Counted from the stretch's first letter, positions 1 through 13,475 are shown. The stretch: DNA of 64,000 bases from Melieria omissa (GCA_963971225.1 OZ020269.1:92876865-92940864); one strand, 5' to 3'. Numbers and translations are program-made. Notes: generated by a model not told the origin, from the sequence alone.

Positions 1-1960
1 CAGTATTTCAATTAAGTAATGCAACCAATATGAGATAATGGTCTTGTTGAGATCCTATGCTTCCAAATGCAGTGACTACGATTCAACATTCGACACCTGA
101 CCCTCAACTAGGTAATCCAATGCAAGAGTTAACCTCGGCATGACTTCTTAGTTCTGTTTATTTTTCGTTTATTTCATTTTATTTATTTAGTAGAAGGCAG
201 TGAAAGGCATAATTTGTAGATCAGTGTTATTGTTGTTTTTGTTACCATTGTTGGTTTTTCTATTTTGCATTTAAATATGAATCGGATCTGAATGTGAATT
301 AAAACTACAGCAGCTACCACTATCACAAGCAACCAACAACAACAACTCCAATGTGCCACCACCTGCCGACGTGCCTGTGGCTCGTCAAAGCAAACAAGTT
401 TATTTAATTCACAACTATGAATTTTGCACTCGCTGCGCAGCTTTCGACTGGGAGTTGCAGTTGCCATTGTTGTTTTTGTTGTTGCTTTTGCTCTATTCAA
501 CATACGCATACGCAGCACCAAGCGGCCCACACAATGACGGCCCCCTGCCAGCGTCGATACTATTGCCGAGCAGCTGCGCCACACCACGGTCGCACTACTG
601 CTTCCTATTCTCCTCTGCTGCCCTCGCGCCCAGCTTCCTCTTTAAGCCCAGAAAACGCACTAAACGCGCGCTGTTTCGCTTTTCTTTCATAGACGTTCAG
701 CGACTTTTGTGGCAACCGGTGCCGTCAGCAACTGCTCAATGGCAGCAACAACAACAACAACAACAATAACAACAGCAACAGCAAGTGTAATGCGCAGGTG
801 AGTGCGGCTCGAAGGTGGCTGCGTAGTTTGGCGAAAAGTAAAAACCGGATTTGCTGTTTGTTGCGCGTTTTATGAATGAAAAAAGCGTCGTTTGCTGCGC
901 AACTCTTTTACTATCAGCAACAGCAGCAACACTGCATTGGCAGCAATAATAAGTTATAGCAACAAGTCTAACATGTTGTTGTTGTTGCTGTTGTTATGGT
1001 TGTTGCGGCTGCCAATAAATCAGAACTTAGTCGTTTTGCTTTTGTTTTTCTTTCCGCTAGTTTCTTGTAACTTTTTTCACTTTAGTTGTTGTTGTTGTTG
1101 TTGTTGTAATAAAAATCTGAAAGATACGCCGATAGCGCTCTAATGAATTCAAAAGCTAATGATGCAGGTGTAAAGACACAATACACATACAATCGACGTG
1201 TAGAAAACACACACATACACACACACACACAGACACAGCTCACCATACTTGCTTGCAATATTATTGAGCGGCCCACAGGATGTGTGGGTTTGGTTGTTAA
1301 TTTTTGTTGTTTTGTTTTTGTTTTTCCTTTTTTTACTTTCTTATTTCACTCTTTTACTTGGTTGTTTGTGATTTTCTCGCTTTCATTAAATAATAAAATC
1401 TTTACGCCAACAAAATCCTTGCACAGTCACCAAATGCCAAGAGCAATAAACATCTTCATTACAAGACGAAGAACAAAAAACCATAATTTCTATGCCTCGG
1501 TTTGGCGCTGTCAACACGTTCTCCAGCTACGGTTACCACTGACCCCCGCTCGAGTTAGCACTAACGCTGTTGATTCGTGTTTGAATGTGTGTGTTCATGC
1601 GAAGAAAATCTCATTTTAATGTCGTCTTGTACAAAAATTAATTGACTCATCATTTTCATTTTGATTTAAATTGAAGTGAGCTGAGTTCGCGTTCGACATT
1701 TGTACAACTGGCATGAAATCATAATTTTGCCGCTTTGGCAACTTTCACCTTCAGTGCGCACTTCATTACTCGTGCGCCTCGTTGCAGTTAATGATTATGA
1801 GCAGCGAAACTGACTTCAAAAAACATATCAAATTAGCTTTAAAAGTTGGCAATGCACATTAACGTAATTAGCGAACTATTCGTGTCTGCAAACGATTTTA
1901 GGCGCATAAAAGATGTACATAAGTGAACACAAGCCACAAGAAAATATGAGATACTTTCTT
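1..1960. other. Non-coding block with trinucleotide and CA tracts
   Basis: No coding gene is supported. The block holds (CAA)n/(GTT)n runs (about 300-350, 740-785, 960-1,010, 1,085-1,110) and an (AC)n microsatellite near 1,208-1,232. Open frames here translate to poly-Leu, poly-Gln or poly-Cys and arise from the trinucleotide tracts. The part from 1,640 to 1,900 is base-balanced, free of repeats, and contains several TAAT and ATTA cores, so it may be a regulatory element; this is inference only. Confidence 0.5.
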
Positions 1961-2191
1961 TCATTTATTTTCATTATTTACAACATTCAATGTAGTGACT
2001 GGACTTGGTAGTAGGATGCAATTTTGATCATAACGTAACATTTGAGCTAAACAAAGAAAATAAGAAAATTCTTCTGAAAATCCAGTCTGGTGAAAACTTT
2101 GGTGCGCATTTCTTTCAAAACAAGACTGGCATTGCTCACACTGTGCTTTCAAGTAAAGAATTAAGAATGAAATGGATATTGCACACACACA

Positions 2192-2333
2192 CAGTGGCGC
2201 ACACAGGATTTCATTTTGGGGAGTTTTGCGTACAACTTTTGAGCCAAATACCATTCGAAACCATACTTTGTTTCGGCAATTTTTGTGTTTGGGGGTTTGA
2301 AGCCCCAAATCTCGCCCCTTGTGTGCGCCACTG
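2192..2333. mobile_element. hAT-like MITE inserted in a CA microsatellite
   Basis: A 142-bp element with terminal inverted repeats: the left end reads CAGTGGCGCACACAGG and the right end, inverted, CAGTGGCGCACACAAGG. It has no coding capacity. It is flanked on both sides by ACACACAC, which fits an 8-bp target duplication, although the CA-repeat context makes the duplication ambiguous. CAGTG-type termini with 8-bp duplications are typical of hAT elements. Related copies lie at 24,572-24,661 and in 31,969-32,234. Confidence 0.7.
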
Positions 2334-2519
2334 CACACACACAATCTGTTATATATATGTACATTTTAAAATCGATCAATCGATAAAAAACTTATAAATG
2401 TATATTAAACTTGATTTAGTGCACAACGCCGACTTTGGCGGGCGGACGCATCCACATTTACGAAGGTTGGAATCTCCCTCCTATACATGAAGAGTTCAAA
2501 GATGAACTGTAGGGTTGTA

Positions 2520-3045
2520 GCAGAGGTTTACTCTCCAGGGATCTAATAGCCTTTCATCTTCTAGATCTCTTTAGAGTCTTTAAAGCGGAAGTTTGTACTC
2601 TAGGGATTTGGTAGTAGAAAACGCCTTCCAAGCCTTTCGTTTTCCATAACTTTGTGGTGTCTTTTCAAGCGAAAGTTTTAACGATAATAAAAACCTGAAG
2701 GATTCTTCTATAACCTTTCATCTTCCAGATCTCTTTAGAGTCTTTGAAACGGAAGTTTGTGCTCCAGGTATCTGGTAATAGAAAACGCCCTCCATGCCTT
2801 TTGTTTTCCATATCTTTGTGGTGTCTTTTCAAGCAAAAGTTTTTACGATAGTGAAAGCCTGAAGGATTCTGCTATAGCCGTTCATCTTCCAGATCTGTTT
2901 AGAGTCTTTGAATAGGAATTTGGTATTCTAGGGATCTGGTAGTACAAAACGTCTTTCATCTTCCAGATCTTTCTGGCGTCTTTTTGAGAGAAACTTTTTT
3001 TGTCAATGAAAGCCTGAAGGATTCTTCTATAGCTCAACGTCCGGT
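2520..3045. repeat. Tandem repeat, about 164-bp unit
   Basis: Three degenerate units plus a partial one. The phrase agatct..ttagagtcttt recurs near 2,563, 2,727 and 2,891 (spacing 164 bp), and a shortened unit begins near 2,965. Each unit also has a line like gcctgaaggattc. No open frame runs through it. Confidence 0.75.
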
Positions 3046-3860
3046 GCAGGGATGTTTACTTTTTTTAGACAGTCAGACGGTCATTACGACACTCGCCAAA
3101 CTTATAGAAAAATCCTAATTTACCGAAGCTTTTCGACCTTACCATCTTCTCGATACCAAGGAATGAGTCGACTGATGAGCTGGTCAGGGTGGGGTTTGCT
3201 ATGGACTCATAACCAGAGCGGGTGAATCCGTCTTGAAGTGCAAAACTTAAACATGTACAGGACTTCTTTTTACGGATAGCGGATAGCGATAGTAGATGGC
3301 GAATCCTTTCAACTTCCGTAAAACCAACTAGCTGCTTCTAAATTCTTGTAGAAACACCGCTTGGCTGACTGCAGTGATCACAAGTCACTGGTCAATTGGT
3401 TTACATGCACTGAATTTAGGCACTCTCAACAATTCCTTTTGCAGAAACTGCATCGAAGAAAACGACTATGAATCACTCAAATACTTCTAATACGGCTGTT
3501 CTGCCTTGAAAAGACCTAAGACTAGCAGCGTTCAAAAGACTTCTATTACAAACAAGACCGAAATACAACAAATCCTGAATGGACGATATGGGTTGAATCT
3601 AATGCTTGGTATTCTCTTCCGTGCAGGGAAGACCTATTCGAGGAAGCGACAACAAAACAATACGCTAGTGTTACCTACCTACATAGGTACTACTATCTAT
3701 TTAGTGCAAGATGTTTCGATTACGATACTTCAGAACCACTGATGACCAAATGTAGAGTTGGGATAAATGGCTTCGCTTTGAGACCAAAGTTCGAAGGACT
3801 GCTGGAAATTTGAAAAATTGCTTCACAACTCTTAAACTTTGACTATTAGAGGGTTGAAAG
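3046..3860. other. Unassigned AT-rich non-coding stretch
   Basis: No gene, tandem array or element ends were recognised. Open frames are short and have no recognisable domain. Confidence 0.35.
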
Positions 3861-3864
3861 CCAG

Positions 3865-4250
3865 AACTACTCCACATTTATTTTTTGTTTCGAACATTTC
3901 TTCCAAACATATGTATGTCCTATCTCCCACTCTTAATGAGTTTCTCATACATGATTGCTTTTATAAAAATAGCTCCCAATGTCTTCGGGTTGCTCCCCGA
4001 TGATCAAATGTAAGACTGATCCGTATTTATTTTTCCTTTCAAATGTTTTTTCAAACACCTGTCTATCTAACATACTTATCATCAACTCTTAAGGTGACAT
4101 ACAAAATGATGGCTTTTATAAAATTTGTTCCTAATGCTTCCAAGTTACGCCCAGTTGGGTCAAATGTAAGATTGACCCCATTTATTTTTCTTTCCAAATG
4201 TTTCTTCCAAATATACTTGTCATCTATCTTCATTTCTTAACGTGGCTGCC
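3865..4250. repeat. Tandem repeat, about 155-bp unit, 2.5 copies
   Basis: The phrase atttattttt..caaa(c/t)(a/g)tttcttccaaa recurs near 3,871, 4,021 and 4,176, and gcttttataaaa recurs near 3,957 and 4,112. The next array (4,255 onward) has a similar unit length, so the two may share an ancestor. Confidence 0.65.
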
Positions 4251-4254
4251 ATAC

Positions 4255-6065
4255 AAAACTGACATACAAACTTTCTGGCTGTAAATGTATTTCAGTAATG
4301 AAGTAAGTGAGAAGGCAACGTATCTTGGAAACCTCTCAACTAATTTGAATGATTCTTTCAACATTGCACAAAACTCTTTAACGCAAAAACTACAAACTTA
4401 TTTAAAGTGGCAATTTTTCATGAAACTTTCTTTCAACTTGTAAATGTAAGGAGAGAAGATATCGTATCTTAAAAACTACTCAACTGATTTCAATGATTAT
4501 TTCAACATTGCACAAAATTCCTCAATGCAAAAAATACAAATTTAATTATGATGGCCATTTTCTTATGAAATTTGTTTTCTACTTGTAAATGTATTGTATT
4601 AGTGAAGTAAGGGGGAACACATCATATCCTAAAAACTACTGAACTGATTTTAATGATTCTTTCAACATGGCACAAACTTGTTCAATGCAAAAAATACAAT
4701 ATTATTTAAAGTGGCAATTTTCCATGAAATTTTCTTTCAACTTGTAAACATAAAGAGAGAAGATATCGTATCTTAAAAACTACTCAACCGATTTCAATGA
4801 TTATTTCAATATTCCACAACATTCTTTAGTACATAAAATACAAAATTAATTGAAATGGCCATTTTTTATGAAATTATTTTCCCACAAATGTGTAAATGTA
4901 TTGTAGTGGTTAAGTGAGAAGTCATCGTAACTTGGAAAGTACTCAATTGATTTGAATGATTCTTTCAGCAGTGCCCAAAATTCTTTAATGCAAAAAATAC
5001 AAAATTAATAAAAGCGGCCATTTTCCATGAAATTTGCTTTCTACTTGTAAATGTACTGTAGTGGTTAGGTGAGAAGTCATCGTATCTTGGAAACTACTCA
5101 ACTAATTTGAATAATTTTTTCAACATTGCACAAAATTCTTCAATGTACAAAATACAAAATTTATTAAAGTGGACATTTTCCATAAAATTTGCTTTCTATC
5201 TATCTTGGAAACTACTGAACTAATATCAATGATTCTTTCAACACAAAACTCTTCAGTACAAAAAATACAAAATTATTAAAATTTTCCATGAAATTTTCTT
5301 TCTACTTGTAAGCGTAAAGAGAGAAGATATCGTATCTTCAAAACTACTCAACCGATTTCAATTATTCTTTGAACTTTACACAAAATTCTTCAATGCAAAA
5401 AAATACAAAATTTTTTAAAGTGAATATTTTTCATAAAATTTTGATTTTATTTGTATTGTAGTACATAGTTAAATAAGTGACAAGACATCATATCCTGGAA
5501 ACAACTCAACTAATTTGAGTGATTTTTTCAACATGGCACAAACTTTTTGAATGCAAAGAATACAAAATTAATAAAAGTGCCCATTTTCCATGAAGTTTGC
5601 TTTCTACTTGTAAATGATTTGTAGTGGTTAAGTGAGAAGTCAACGTATCTTGGAAACCTTACAACTAATTTGAATGGTTCTTTCAACATTGCACAAACTT
5701 TTTCAATGCAAAAAATACAAAATGAATTAAAATTGCCATTTTTTTAATGAAATTTGTTTTATACTTCTAATGTATTGTAATAGTAAAGCAAGAAAGTAAA
5801 CATCGTATCTTAAAAACTACTCAACTGGTTTTAATGATTTTTTCAACATTAAACTAAATTCTTTAGTGCCAAATATACAAAATTGTTAAAAGGAGCCATC
5901 TTCTACGAAATTGTCTCTCTACTTGAAAATGTATTGTAGTAGTTAGGTAAGTGAGCACACATTGTATCTTGAAAACTACTCAACTGATTTGAGTAAGTCT
6001 TTCGAAATTTCACAGCATTCTTCAGAGTTAAAAATACAAAAATAATTAAAGTTTCAAAAATTCAT
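4255..6065. repeat. Satellite-like tandem array, units of roughly 120-160 bp
   Basis: About 11-12 diverged units. The line (g/a)(g/a)aaactactcaact recurs near 4,327, 4,471, 4,631, 4,775, 4,934, 5,089, 5,208, 5,338, 5,498, 5,652, 5,811 and 5,971. Each unit carries attctttcaacattgcac, aatgcaaaaaatacaaaa, tttccatgaaattt and cttgtaaatgtattgtag. Unit length shifts by small indels. There is no coding capacity. Confidence 0.85.
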
Positions 6066-8165
6066 CACAATTTTTGGTTCATGCCTTTTTTCATAGAAGC
6101 CATTATACAGAATCTTCATAGAACACTTAATCATGTCTACATAGATAATCATAAAACTCAATTATTTACTACTTTTCAAGCATTAAATGAAATGTTCATC
6201 TCCAAATCTCATTTTGACAGCCCTCTACTCAGTAATAATCATTTGCCACCGTGGACAATTTATACAATCCACACACAGACATACATACATACTCAAACAT
6301 CAACTGCTCAGAACATCAACTGCTCAGAACATCAGCGCAAACAAACTCAACAGCAACAGCAACAACAACAAATTGAATTGTGCGTCAAGTTGCCATACAT
6401 AAAGTGTGGTATTTACGAGCACGTTTTTTCCTCAACTTGCTACAAATTAATTAAATCAGAGCGCATAATAAATCCCCGCAGTAGATTGAGCTGTAAGCGC
6501 GTCTCAATAACTTTATTTGGGCTCGACAGATCGACATTAGACTTCGCTGTGTGCTGCTCGAGAAAAGCGATAACAATTGAGATGTGAACAATGCATAAAT
6601 ACCCCACGGAGTGTGAATGGCTTAAAGACGAGCAGCGCTGGGATGGCCAATAATGCCCTTTGAAGGATGGAGAGAGGGGTGGGGGCAGCCGATACAAAAG
6701 CATACAGGCAGTGGGCAAAGACACTGCTGTCGAAAAAGAAGATGAAGAAGAGAGATGTAAATCGGCCATGCCCACGCAGAAAACACCAAATGGCAGAACG
6801 ATTTTTATTATCAACAGTTTTTGAGAAATATTGAACTGAATGGATGAAATGAGAATGCAACATTTATGAAACTATCGGCGACCGCAGTGCTCGAACCTGG
6901 TAAAACCAGACAAAATGCACGCCAGCAAAAGGCCGAAGAAGCGACCGCACAGTGATGCTGCGGCTTGGAGCGGTTTGAGCCGGCATTCGTGTTCAATAGG
7001 CCAAAAGACAACGAAAGCGGCCAATGATGAGTGGCGTGCAGCATTAACTCCTACGCGGCGTATTCGAGCGCATCGATTTCTCGACCCCAGCTGCGTTTTT
7101 GATTTCTTTCGAACTTTGTGTGTATGTATGTGTGCCACAAGTGGCCGGGGACGTACGTGCGTTGTTTGGATGCACAATACAAGCAACAACAATAACAATA
7201 ACAACGACAACAAAAACAAAAACATTAGCAACTAAGTAAGCCGCCTAATCTTGAAGACTGAAATAGAAATTCAACGACAGCATCAATGTTGAAATCCTGT
7301 TAGTCGCTTTCGGTTTTTGGCCACCAACGAAACGTGCTCGCACACACACATTGTAAACGAATTTGTCTGTCTGTGTGTGTGTGTGTGGGTGTTTGTATGT
7401 ACGTGCCAACATACGAGGCGTAGATAATTAGATTGTGACGAGTCGAGGGGCCGGTTAAACAGCCCAAATATGTATTTATTTTTATTTATGCCTCAACTAC
7501 TGCGCCCAAATGTGTCTGTGTGTGTGGGTGCGTGCGTGCGCACACTCGGCTGTCCGTCCAAGTGTGCGTCGGTTGGCTTATTTGTTTGTTTGTTGTACGC
7601 TCGAGAGCGGCATCAAATTTACTTTAAGCGTAAAGATAAGCATGCAACAACCGCACACGAACGTGCAACACACCCCAGCGACTTGTGGCAAGTGTTCTAT
7701 GTGTGTGTGTGTTTGTGTGCGGAAATGTGAAAATTATCACATAATCCACTTGTTGGCACAATGACAACAGCGACAAATGCCAATTGAGCAGGTCAAACAT
7801 GACATAAGGAAGGAAGCGGCGGCAGCAGCCAGCACCGCCGCCGCCACCGCCACCTTTGAAGCTGCGGCCAGCAGCCACAACATTGCTGACAGACGTGTCG
7901 CATTCGAGTGCAGCGTCGCGCCACCTGAGGTGACAACCGGCGAGGCAATCTCATGTTGCACAGGCACAGTCAAGCAGTGCAGACACACACACACACACAT
8001 GCACACTTGACAGCAATTAGGCCGAAAATGCTGACAGTTTATTGTTTACGCTTGCAACGTGTGGGTGCGATGCGCTGCTGGTAACAACAATGTTGCCGCA
8101 CAGCTTGTGGCAATATTTTTTGTGGAATTTATGTTGCAGCTCAAATTGCAACAAGCGTTCCCAGA
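6066..8165. other. Base-balanced non-coding block with CA, TG and CAA tracts
   Basis: No gene is supported. There is a CAG/CAA tract at 6,348-6,372, a TG microsatellite at 7,372-7,390, TG tracts near 7,510-7,530 and 7,700-7,715, CAA near 7,180-7,210, and an AC tract at 7,982-7,999. Several overlapping open frames exist on both strands, but they are tract-derived and show no conserved domain. Confidence 0.45.
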
Positions 8166-8169
8166 ACCG

Positions 8170-10690
8170 GCGATGACAGGTTTAGCAGTGACCCATAAAA
8201 AATAAGAAAACATAACAAAAGTAAAAAAAGGATGTCAACAGAAAATGAAAAACTGTAAGAAATCAAACAAATGTAAAAGTAAAACAAAAATAAAAAAAAA
8301 TATATGAACAAATTTTGAAAAAGCAAAACAAAAATTAAAAAAAATATATGAACAAATTTTGAAAATATATAAGAAATAATATTAGAAAAACATAAAACAC
8401 AATATTAGAAAACATTTTTAAAATATAAAAATATTAAAAAATAGTTAAAAAAATATATCAAAGTATTAAAAAAAAGTATGCAGAATTAAAACAAAATATT
8501 TATGTTAAATATCAAAGTATTTAAAAATAATATAAGAAATGGAATATAAAATTACACAATATTTTTAAAATATGAAAATGTTTAAAAAACAATATAAAAA
8601 TATATCAAAAAATATATAAAAATTTGTTACAATAAAGTATGAAAAATTTAAACAAAATAGTAAAATATTTCTTTGGGATCAAAATATTAGAAACAAAAAC
8701 TTCAAAACTTTAAGAAAAATATGAAAATATTTAAAACTAATAAGAAAAACTTTGTATAAAATATTATTATATATAAATGTCAAAAATAAATTTTCAAATT
8801 TTTAAAAATATTTGAACAAATTTTAAAATGTTAAAAACAAACATCTAAATATTTAAAACAAATCTGAAAACATTTAAAAAATTGGAAAAAAATATAAAAA
8901 ATTATCAAAATATTTAAAAATAATAAGAAAACAATCAATTTTTATAAAAATTTGTTACATACATAACAAATATAAAAGTGAAACACACTAATTTCAAAAA
9001 TATGCAAATATTTGAAAAAATATCAGAAAAATATAAAACAAAATAGTAAAAAATAGTTTTCAAATTCAAAAATATTTAAAAAAATCTATCAAACAATATA
9101 TTAAACTATTAAACAAAAGGTATGTCAAGTTTAAACAAAATACTAAAATATTTTTTTAGCATAAAAAAAACAAAAAAATACACACTTTTGAGAAAAATAT
9201 AATAAATAAATATAATAAAATATTTAGAATAAGAAAAAATAAAAATGTCAAAATGTAAAAGTAAAACAAACGAATTTTAAAATTTTGAAAAATTTTAAAA
9301 CATTAAAAAATATAAAAAAAATATCGAAATATTTTAAACAAATATGAAAACAGTAAGAATAATTAGATATATAAAAAATATCAAAATATTTCAAAATAAT
9401 TCGAAAACATTAAACTAACAAAAAATTGAACATGCATAACAAATATAAAAGCGAAAAAACCAATTTGAAAATATGAAAATATTTTTAAAACTATCAAATT
9501 TTAAAAAAAATTTCAAAATATTAAAAAATTAAAAAAATTAAAAGCGTAAAAAAATATTAACAAGTTTTTTCAAAATACGAATATATTAAAACAAATAAAA
9601 ATATTTAAAAAATTTCAAAATAATTGAAAATTTTTAAGAAATATTAAAACATTACAAAATTAAAACAACAAAAAATTTATCAAAATATCAAAATATAATA
9701 TTTAGAAATAAAAAATAATTTATATAAAAATTGCAAAATATGAAAAATTAAAAAAAAATTAAAATTTTTTCAAAAAAATATCGAAATATTTAAAAATAAA
9801 AAGAAATATATGTAAAAAATAAAACAAATATAAAAGTGAAACAAACAAAATTTTATAAATATTTAGTAAATTTCATCATATTTTTAAAGAATATGAAAAC
9901 TTTAAAAAAAAATTAAAAAATTAAAACAACAAAATAACACAATTTATCAAAATATCAAAATATAATATTTAAAAATAAAAAGTAATTTATATAAAAATTT
10001 CAAAATATGAAAATATTCAAAAAAGTATCGAAATTTTTAAAAATAAAAAGAAACAAATGTAAAAAATAAAACAAATATAAAACCGAAACAAACAAATTTT
10101 ATAAATATTATGAAAAATATTTTGAAACATTCATCAATCAAGAGATTTTTAAAATAATATTAAAACAAACAAAAATTTGAAATATAAACAAATATCAAAA
10201 TATATTTTTTTAAATAATAAAATACATAAATTTTTAATAAAAATTTCTTTAAAATATTAGATAATACAAATAATAAATAATGAATAAATAAATACATATA
10301 AAAACGAAACAAACCAAATTTAAAGGTATGAAAATATTTAAAAAAATATCAAAATATATTTAAAAATATGAAATTATTAAAAAAAAATTGTAAATATCAA
10401 ACAATATCATAAAATTATTAAATATATTAAAAATATATATAGATATACAAAAATATAATAAATATAAATATAGAAACTAATAAAAACGACTAAATTGTTA
10501 TATACAAATGTAAAAATTAAAACAAATGTAAAAGTGGAACAAAATAATTTTTAAAATATGAACATATTCCAAAAATAAAAAATATTAAAAAAATATATAT
10601 AAATATTTAAAAATATTATAAAAAAACAAAAACATACCAAAAATACAAAAAAAATGTCAGTATTATGAAATGAAATGAAAAACCTAAACC
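8170..10690. repeat. 2.5-kb strand-asymmetric A-rich tract with a degenerate higher-order repeat
   Basis: The plus strand is overwhelmingly A with T, and G and C are rare. A recognisable phrase like aacaaatataaaagtgaaac followed by aaacaaattt recurs near 8,268, 8,958, 9,250, 9,436, 9,826, 10,069, 10,290 and 10,517, so the tract is not simply random A+T. A clean tandem duplication of about 45 bp (aaaatatatgaacaaatttt) sits at 8,285-8,365. There is no open frame of note on the plus strand. Confidence 0.75.
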
Positions 10691-12145
10691 TCAGCCTCCC
10701 GAAAATACCTGAATGAATTATTATTATAATTTTTTGTTTATGGCGTTGAAAGATGAGCCGACTGCAGTAAACTGGAAAAGCCACATGTTAATGTGCTGCA
10801 AATTGCCGCCGCCACCGATTAGACGTCACAGATTGTTGACGATAAAAATAAATTGCAGCGTGTGGCTGGTGTCAATTGCGACGGCGACAGTTGAGTTGGC
10901 GCCGATGAAGCGTCAGCGCTTTTATGTTTTTAGTAATGAATGATTTTTTAATTTATTAACCCACTAGTTGCAAAATTTTTATTGTGGTGGTTTTTAGTTG
11001 GTAAATAATCCTGATGGACTGTTTAAGGTAGAAGAAGTTAAAAGCTTTTTTTGGAGAATTTTATTTTCTTTTCTCATTTATTCACAGCTGCACACTTAAA
11101 GTTTTTTGTACCATATAAAACAATTTCAATTTCACAATACTGCAACAACAACATTTCACTTGCAACAAGGATTTGCAAAAAACAAAAAGATCTGCTTTAG
11201 TTTAAGATCTTTGCAGAGTTTCCTTAAGAATTAGAGGGTTAATTACAACAACAGAAAACACCAAAACTGCCACAACAACCACAATCCACTTCAATAGCAA
11301 CAACAACTTGTCAGTTGAATGTTCAAGGCGGAAGCTAGCAAAATGGATGTTGAAAAATGAATTCGCTGTTGATAAAAATCGCAATATCATCGGCATAGCA
11401 ATAGCAATAGCAACAACAACAACAACAACACATTCACATACACCGATACAATCGCAATGGCGGAGCGGAAAATGAAGTTAATTATAATTTGCGAAATCAA
11501 TTCCAGTTTCTAAGCCAAGCAAGCAACGCGGCCAATTGGCCCCACCCCACGAGCCGTCAGGTGTAAAGCAAAATTTAAGCCAAAAACAACAACAAAAACA
11601 ATAGCAGCAAAGAACAAAAACAAAACCAATTTCGCCACGTTGCTGTTGGCATCCTCGCGTCATCCACGCAACGCACGCGCTACTCTTTCACTTTATGAAT
11701 GAAGTGTGAGTGTGCGGAAAATAACAACAACAAAAAACCAAGCAATGAAAAAGCAAATCCCAACCAAAAACTGGCGGCCGCGCCAAGCCTGACCAGTCTT
11801 TCATGTGTTACTCAAGAAACGCGAGTCCGGTCGCGGCGCCGCTGGTCACTGCACCCAAAGTTTAATTGCTATCGCACCTTTGGCGACTGCGCCAACTTGA
11901 TGGCCGCTTGCAACGTGCAATCGCTGCTGGCCGCTGCCGTGATCAGCCACCGCTTGTCAGCAACGAAGTTAGCAAATTTGAAAAGCGAAACTGGTTGGCA
12001 CTGCCAGCCAGTCGACGAGCCAACACGTTGTGGCCGCGTCAATCTTGTAGCCGCTGATTTAATACTCACACTGGCTGCAGCGTTGCAAGATGATCTGTGG
12101 AGTTTCGCAACAGTTGCGGTGAATGGACTTGGCTGCCGCCGCAAC
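10691..12145. other. Base-balanced non-coding block
   Basis: No supported gene. CAA tracts occur near 11,140-11,150, 11,245-11,310 and 11,400-11,430. A 159-codon open frame at 11,699-12,178 (+) begins with an Asn-rich run from a CAA tract and ends inside the next tandem repeat. It shows no domain, so it is not called a gene. Confidence 0.4.
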
Positions 12146-12147
12146 AG

Positions 12148-12785
12148 TGGAAAACGGTTAGTAGTAACTGAAAAATGAAAACGAGTTCATGGGAAAATTG
12201 GCACAATTTGGCAAAAATCATCGAATTAAAACTTAAAAAAGGGTTAGTAGTAGTAGTTAGTAGTAGTAGTTAGGGTTGGTGAAAGTTATCGAATTAAAAC
12301 TTGGAAAACGGTTAGTGGTAACTGAAAAATGAAAACTAGTTCACATAAGAAATTTGCGGTTACATGAAAACGAGTTCATGGGAAAATTGGCACAATTTGT
12401 CGAAATGTCGGAAAATGGTTAGCACTAACTGAAAACGAGATCGCATGAGAAATTTTTATTGAAATTCATCGATTTAAAACGTGGAAAACGGTTAGTAGTA
12501 ACTAAAAAATTAAAACGATGTCATAGGAAAATTGGCACAAATTGTCGAAATTTATTGATTAAAAGATGGAAAACGGTTAGTAAGTAACTGAAAAATGAAA
12601 ACGAAAACACGAAACGAAACAATTTGGTGAAATGTGTTGATATAAAAGGTGGAAAACGGTTAGTAGTAACTGAAAAATGAAAACGGGTTCTTATGAGACA
12701 TTTTTATTGAAATTCATGGATTGAAAACTTAAAAAACGGTTAGTAGTAACTGAAAAATTATAACGAGAAATTTATCGATTGAGTT
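12148..12785. repeat. Tandem repeat with ggaaaacggttagtagtaac core
   Basis: The core (g/a)aaaacggttagtagtaactg recurs near 12,151, 12,305, 12,411, 12,485, 12,568, 12,653 and 12,734. The later units are spaced about 80-85 bp and the first ones are longer. Most units continue as aaaaatgaaaacgag..atgggaaaattggcacaattt. Confidence 0.75.
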
Positions 12786-12794
12786 TTTTATGAA

Positions 12795-13475
12795 AAAAGG
12801 TTTGTCAAATTATTTCTCATTTGAAGTGTTTTCACCACATTTGAAGCCAATTAGCGCATTAAATCATGTTTCCCCCATACAAACGCTTAACCCATCGTTG
12901 ACCACATTAGAAAACAATTCAAAATACTCATCAAATTATTTCTCACCACAAGTATTTTTATCAAGTTTGAAGTCAATATTTCTATTAACTCATGTTTTTC
13001 ACAGTTTTTCCGTAAAAACTCTTAACCCATCGTTGATCCAATCAGATTTTTATTTTCAAAAACATAAAAGACACGTATCGAATAATTTCACATTTAAAAT
13101 ACTTTTACCAAGTTTGAAGTCAAAAAGCGTAAAAAATCATGTTTTTCATACAAACTTTTAACCCTTGGTTCACCCTTTAAGTTTTGGTTTTCAAAACCTA
13201 AGAAACACGTATCAAAGTATTTATGATTTTAAGTATTTTGACCAACTTTGAGGTCAATAGGCCTATTGGTTCATGCTTTTTTCTTTCCGTATCCGAACTT
13301 TAACCCTTGGTTCACCCCGTTAAATTTTGATTTTCGAAAAATTGAAAAATACGTGTCGAATTATTGTTTATTTTAAGTATTTTTACCAAATTTGAAATCA
13401 ATAGGTCCATTAACCCTTTTCAAGCTACGATTGATTCATGAGTTCAATTTAAGTAGCAAAGCAAAGCAAATAATA
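12795..13475. repeat. Tandem repeat of roughly 120-150-bp units, interrupted by a mariner
   Basis: The phrases aagtattttnaccaa(g/a)tttgaagtcaat and catgtttttcatacaaac recur with a spacing of about 120-150 bp. A related phrase (cacgtttcttcatacaacac) resumes near 15,104, so the array appears split by the mariner and its neighbours. A TTAACCC terminus near 13,419 suggests a piggyBac-like MITE at its end, broken by the mariner insertion at 13,476. Confidence 0.6.

Noticed and set aside
11699..12178. 159-codon plus-strand frame as a gene
   Set aside because: Begins in a CAA tract, ends in a tandem repeat, overlaps an equally open antisense frame, and has no domain.
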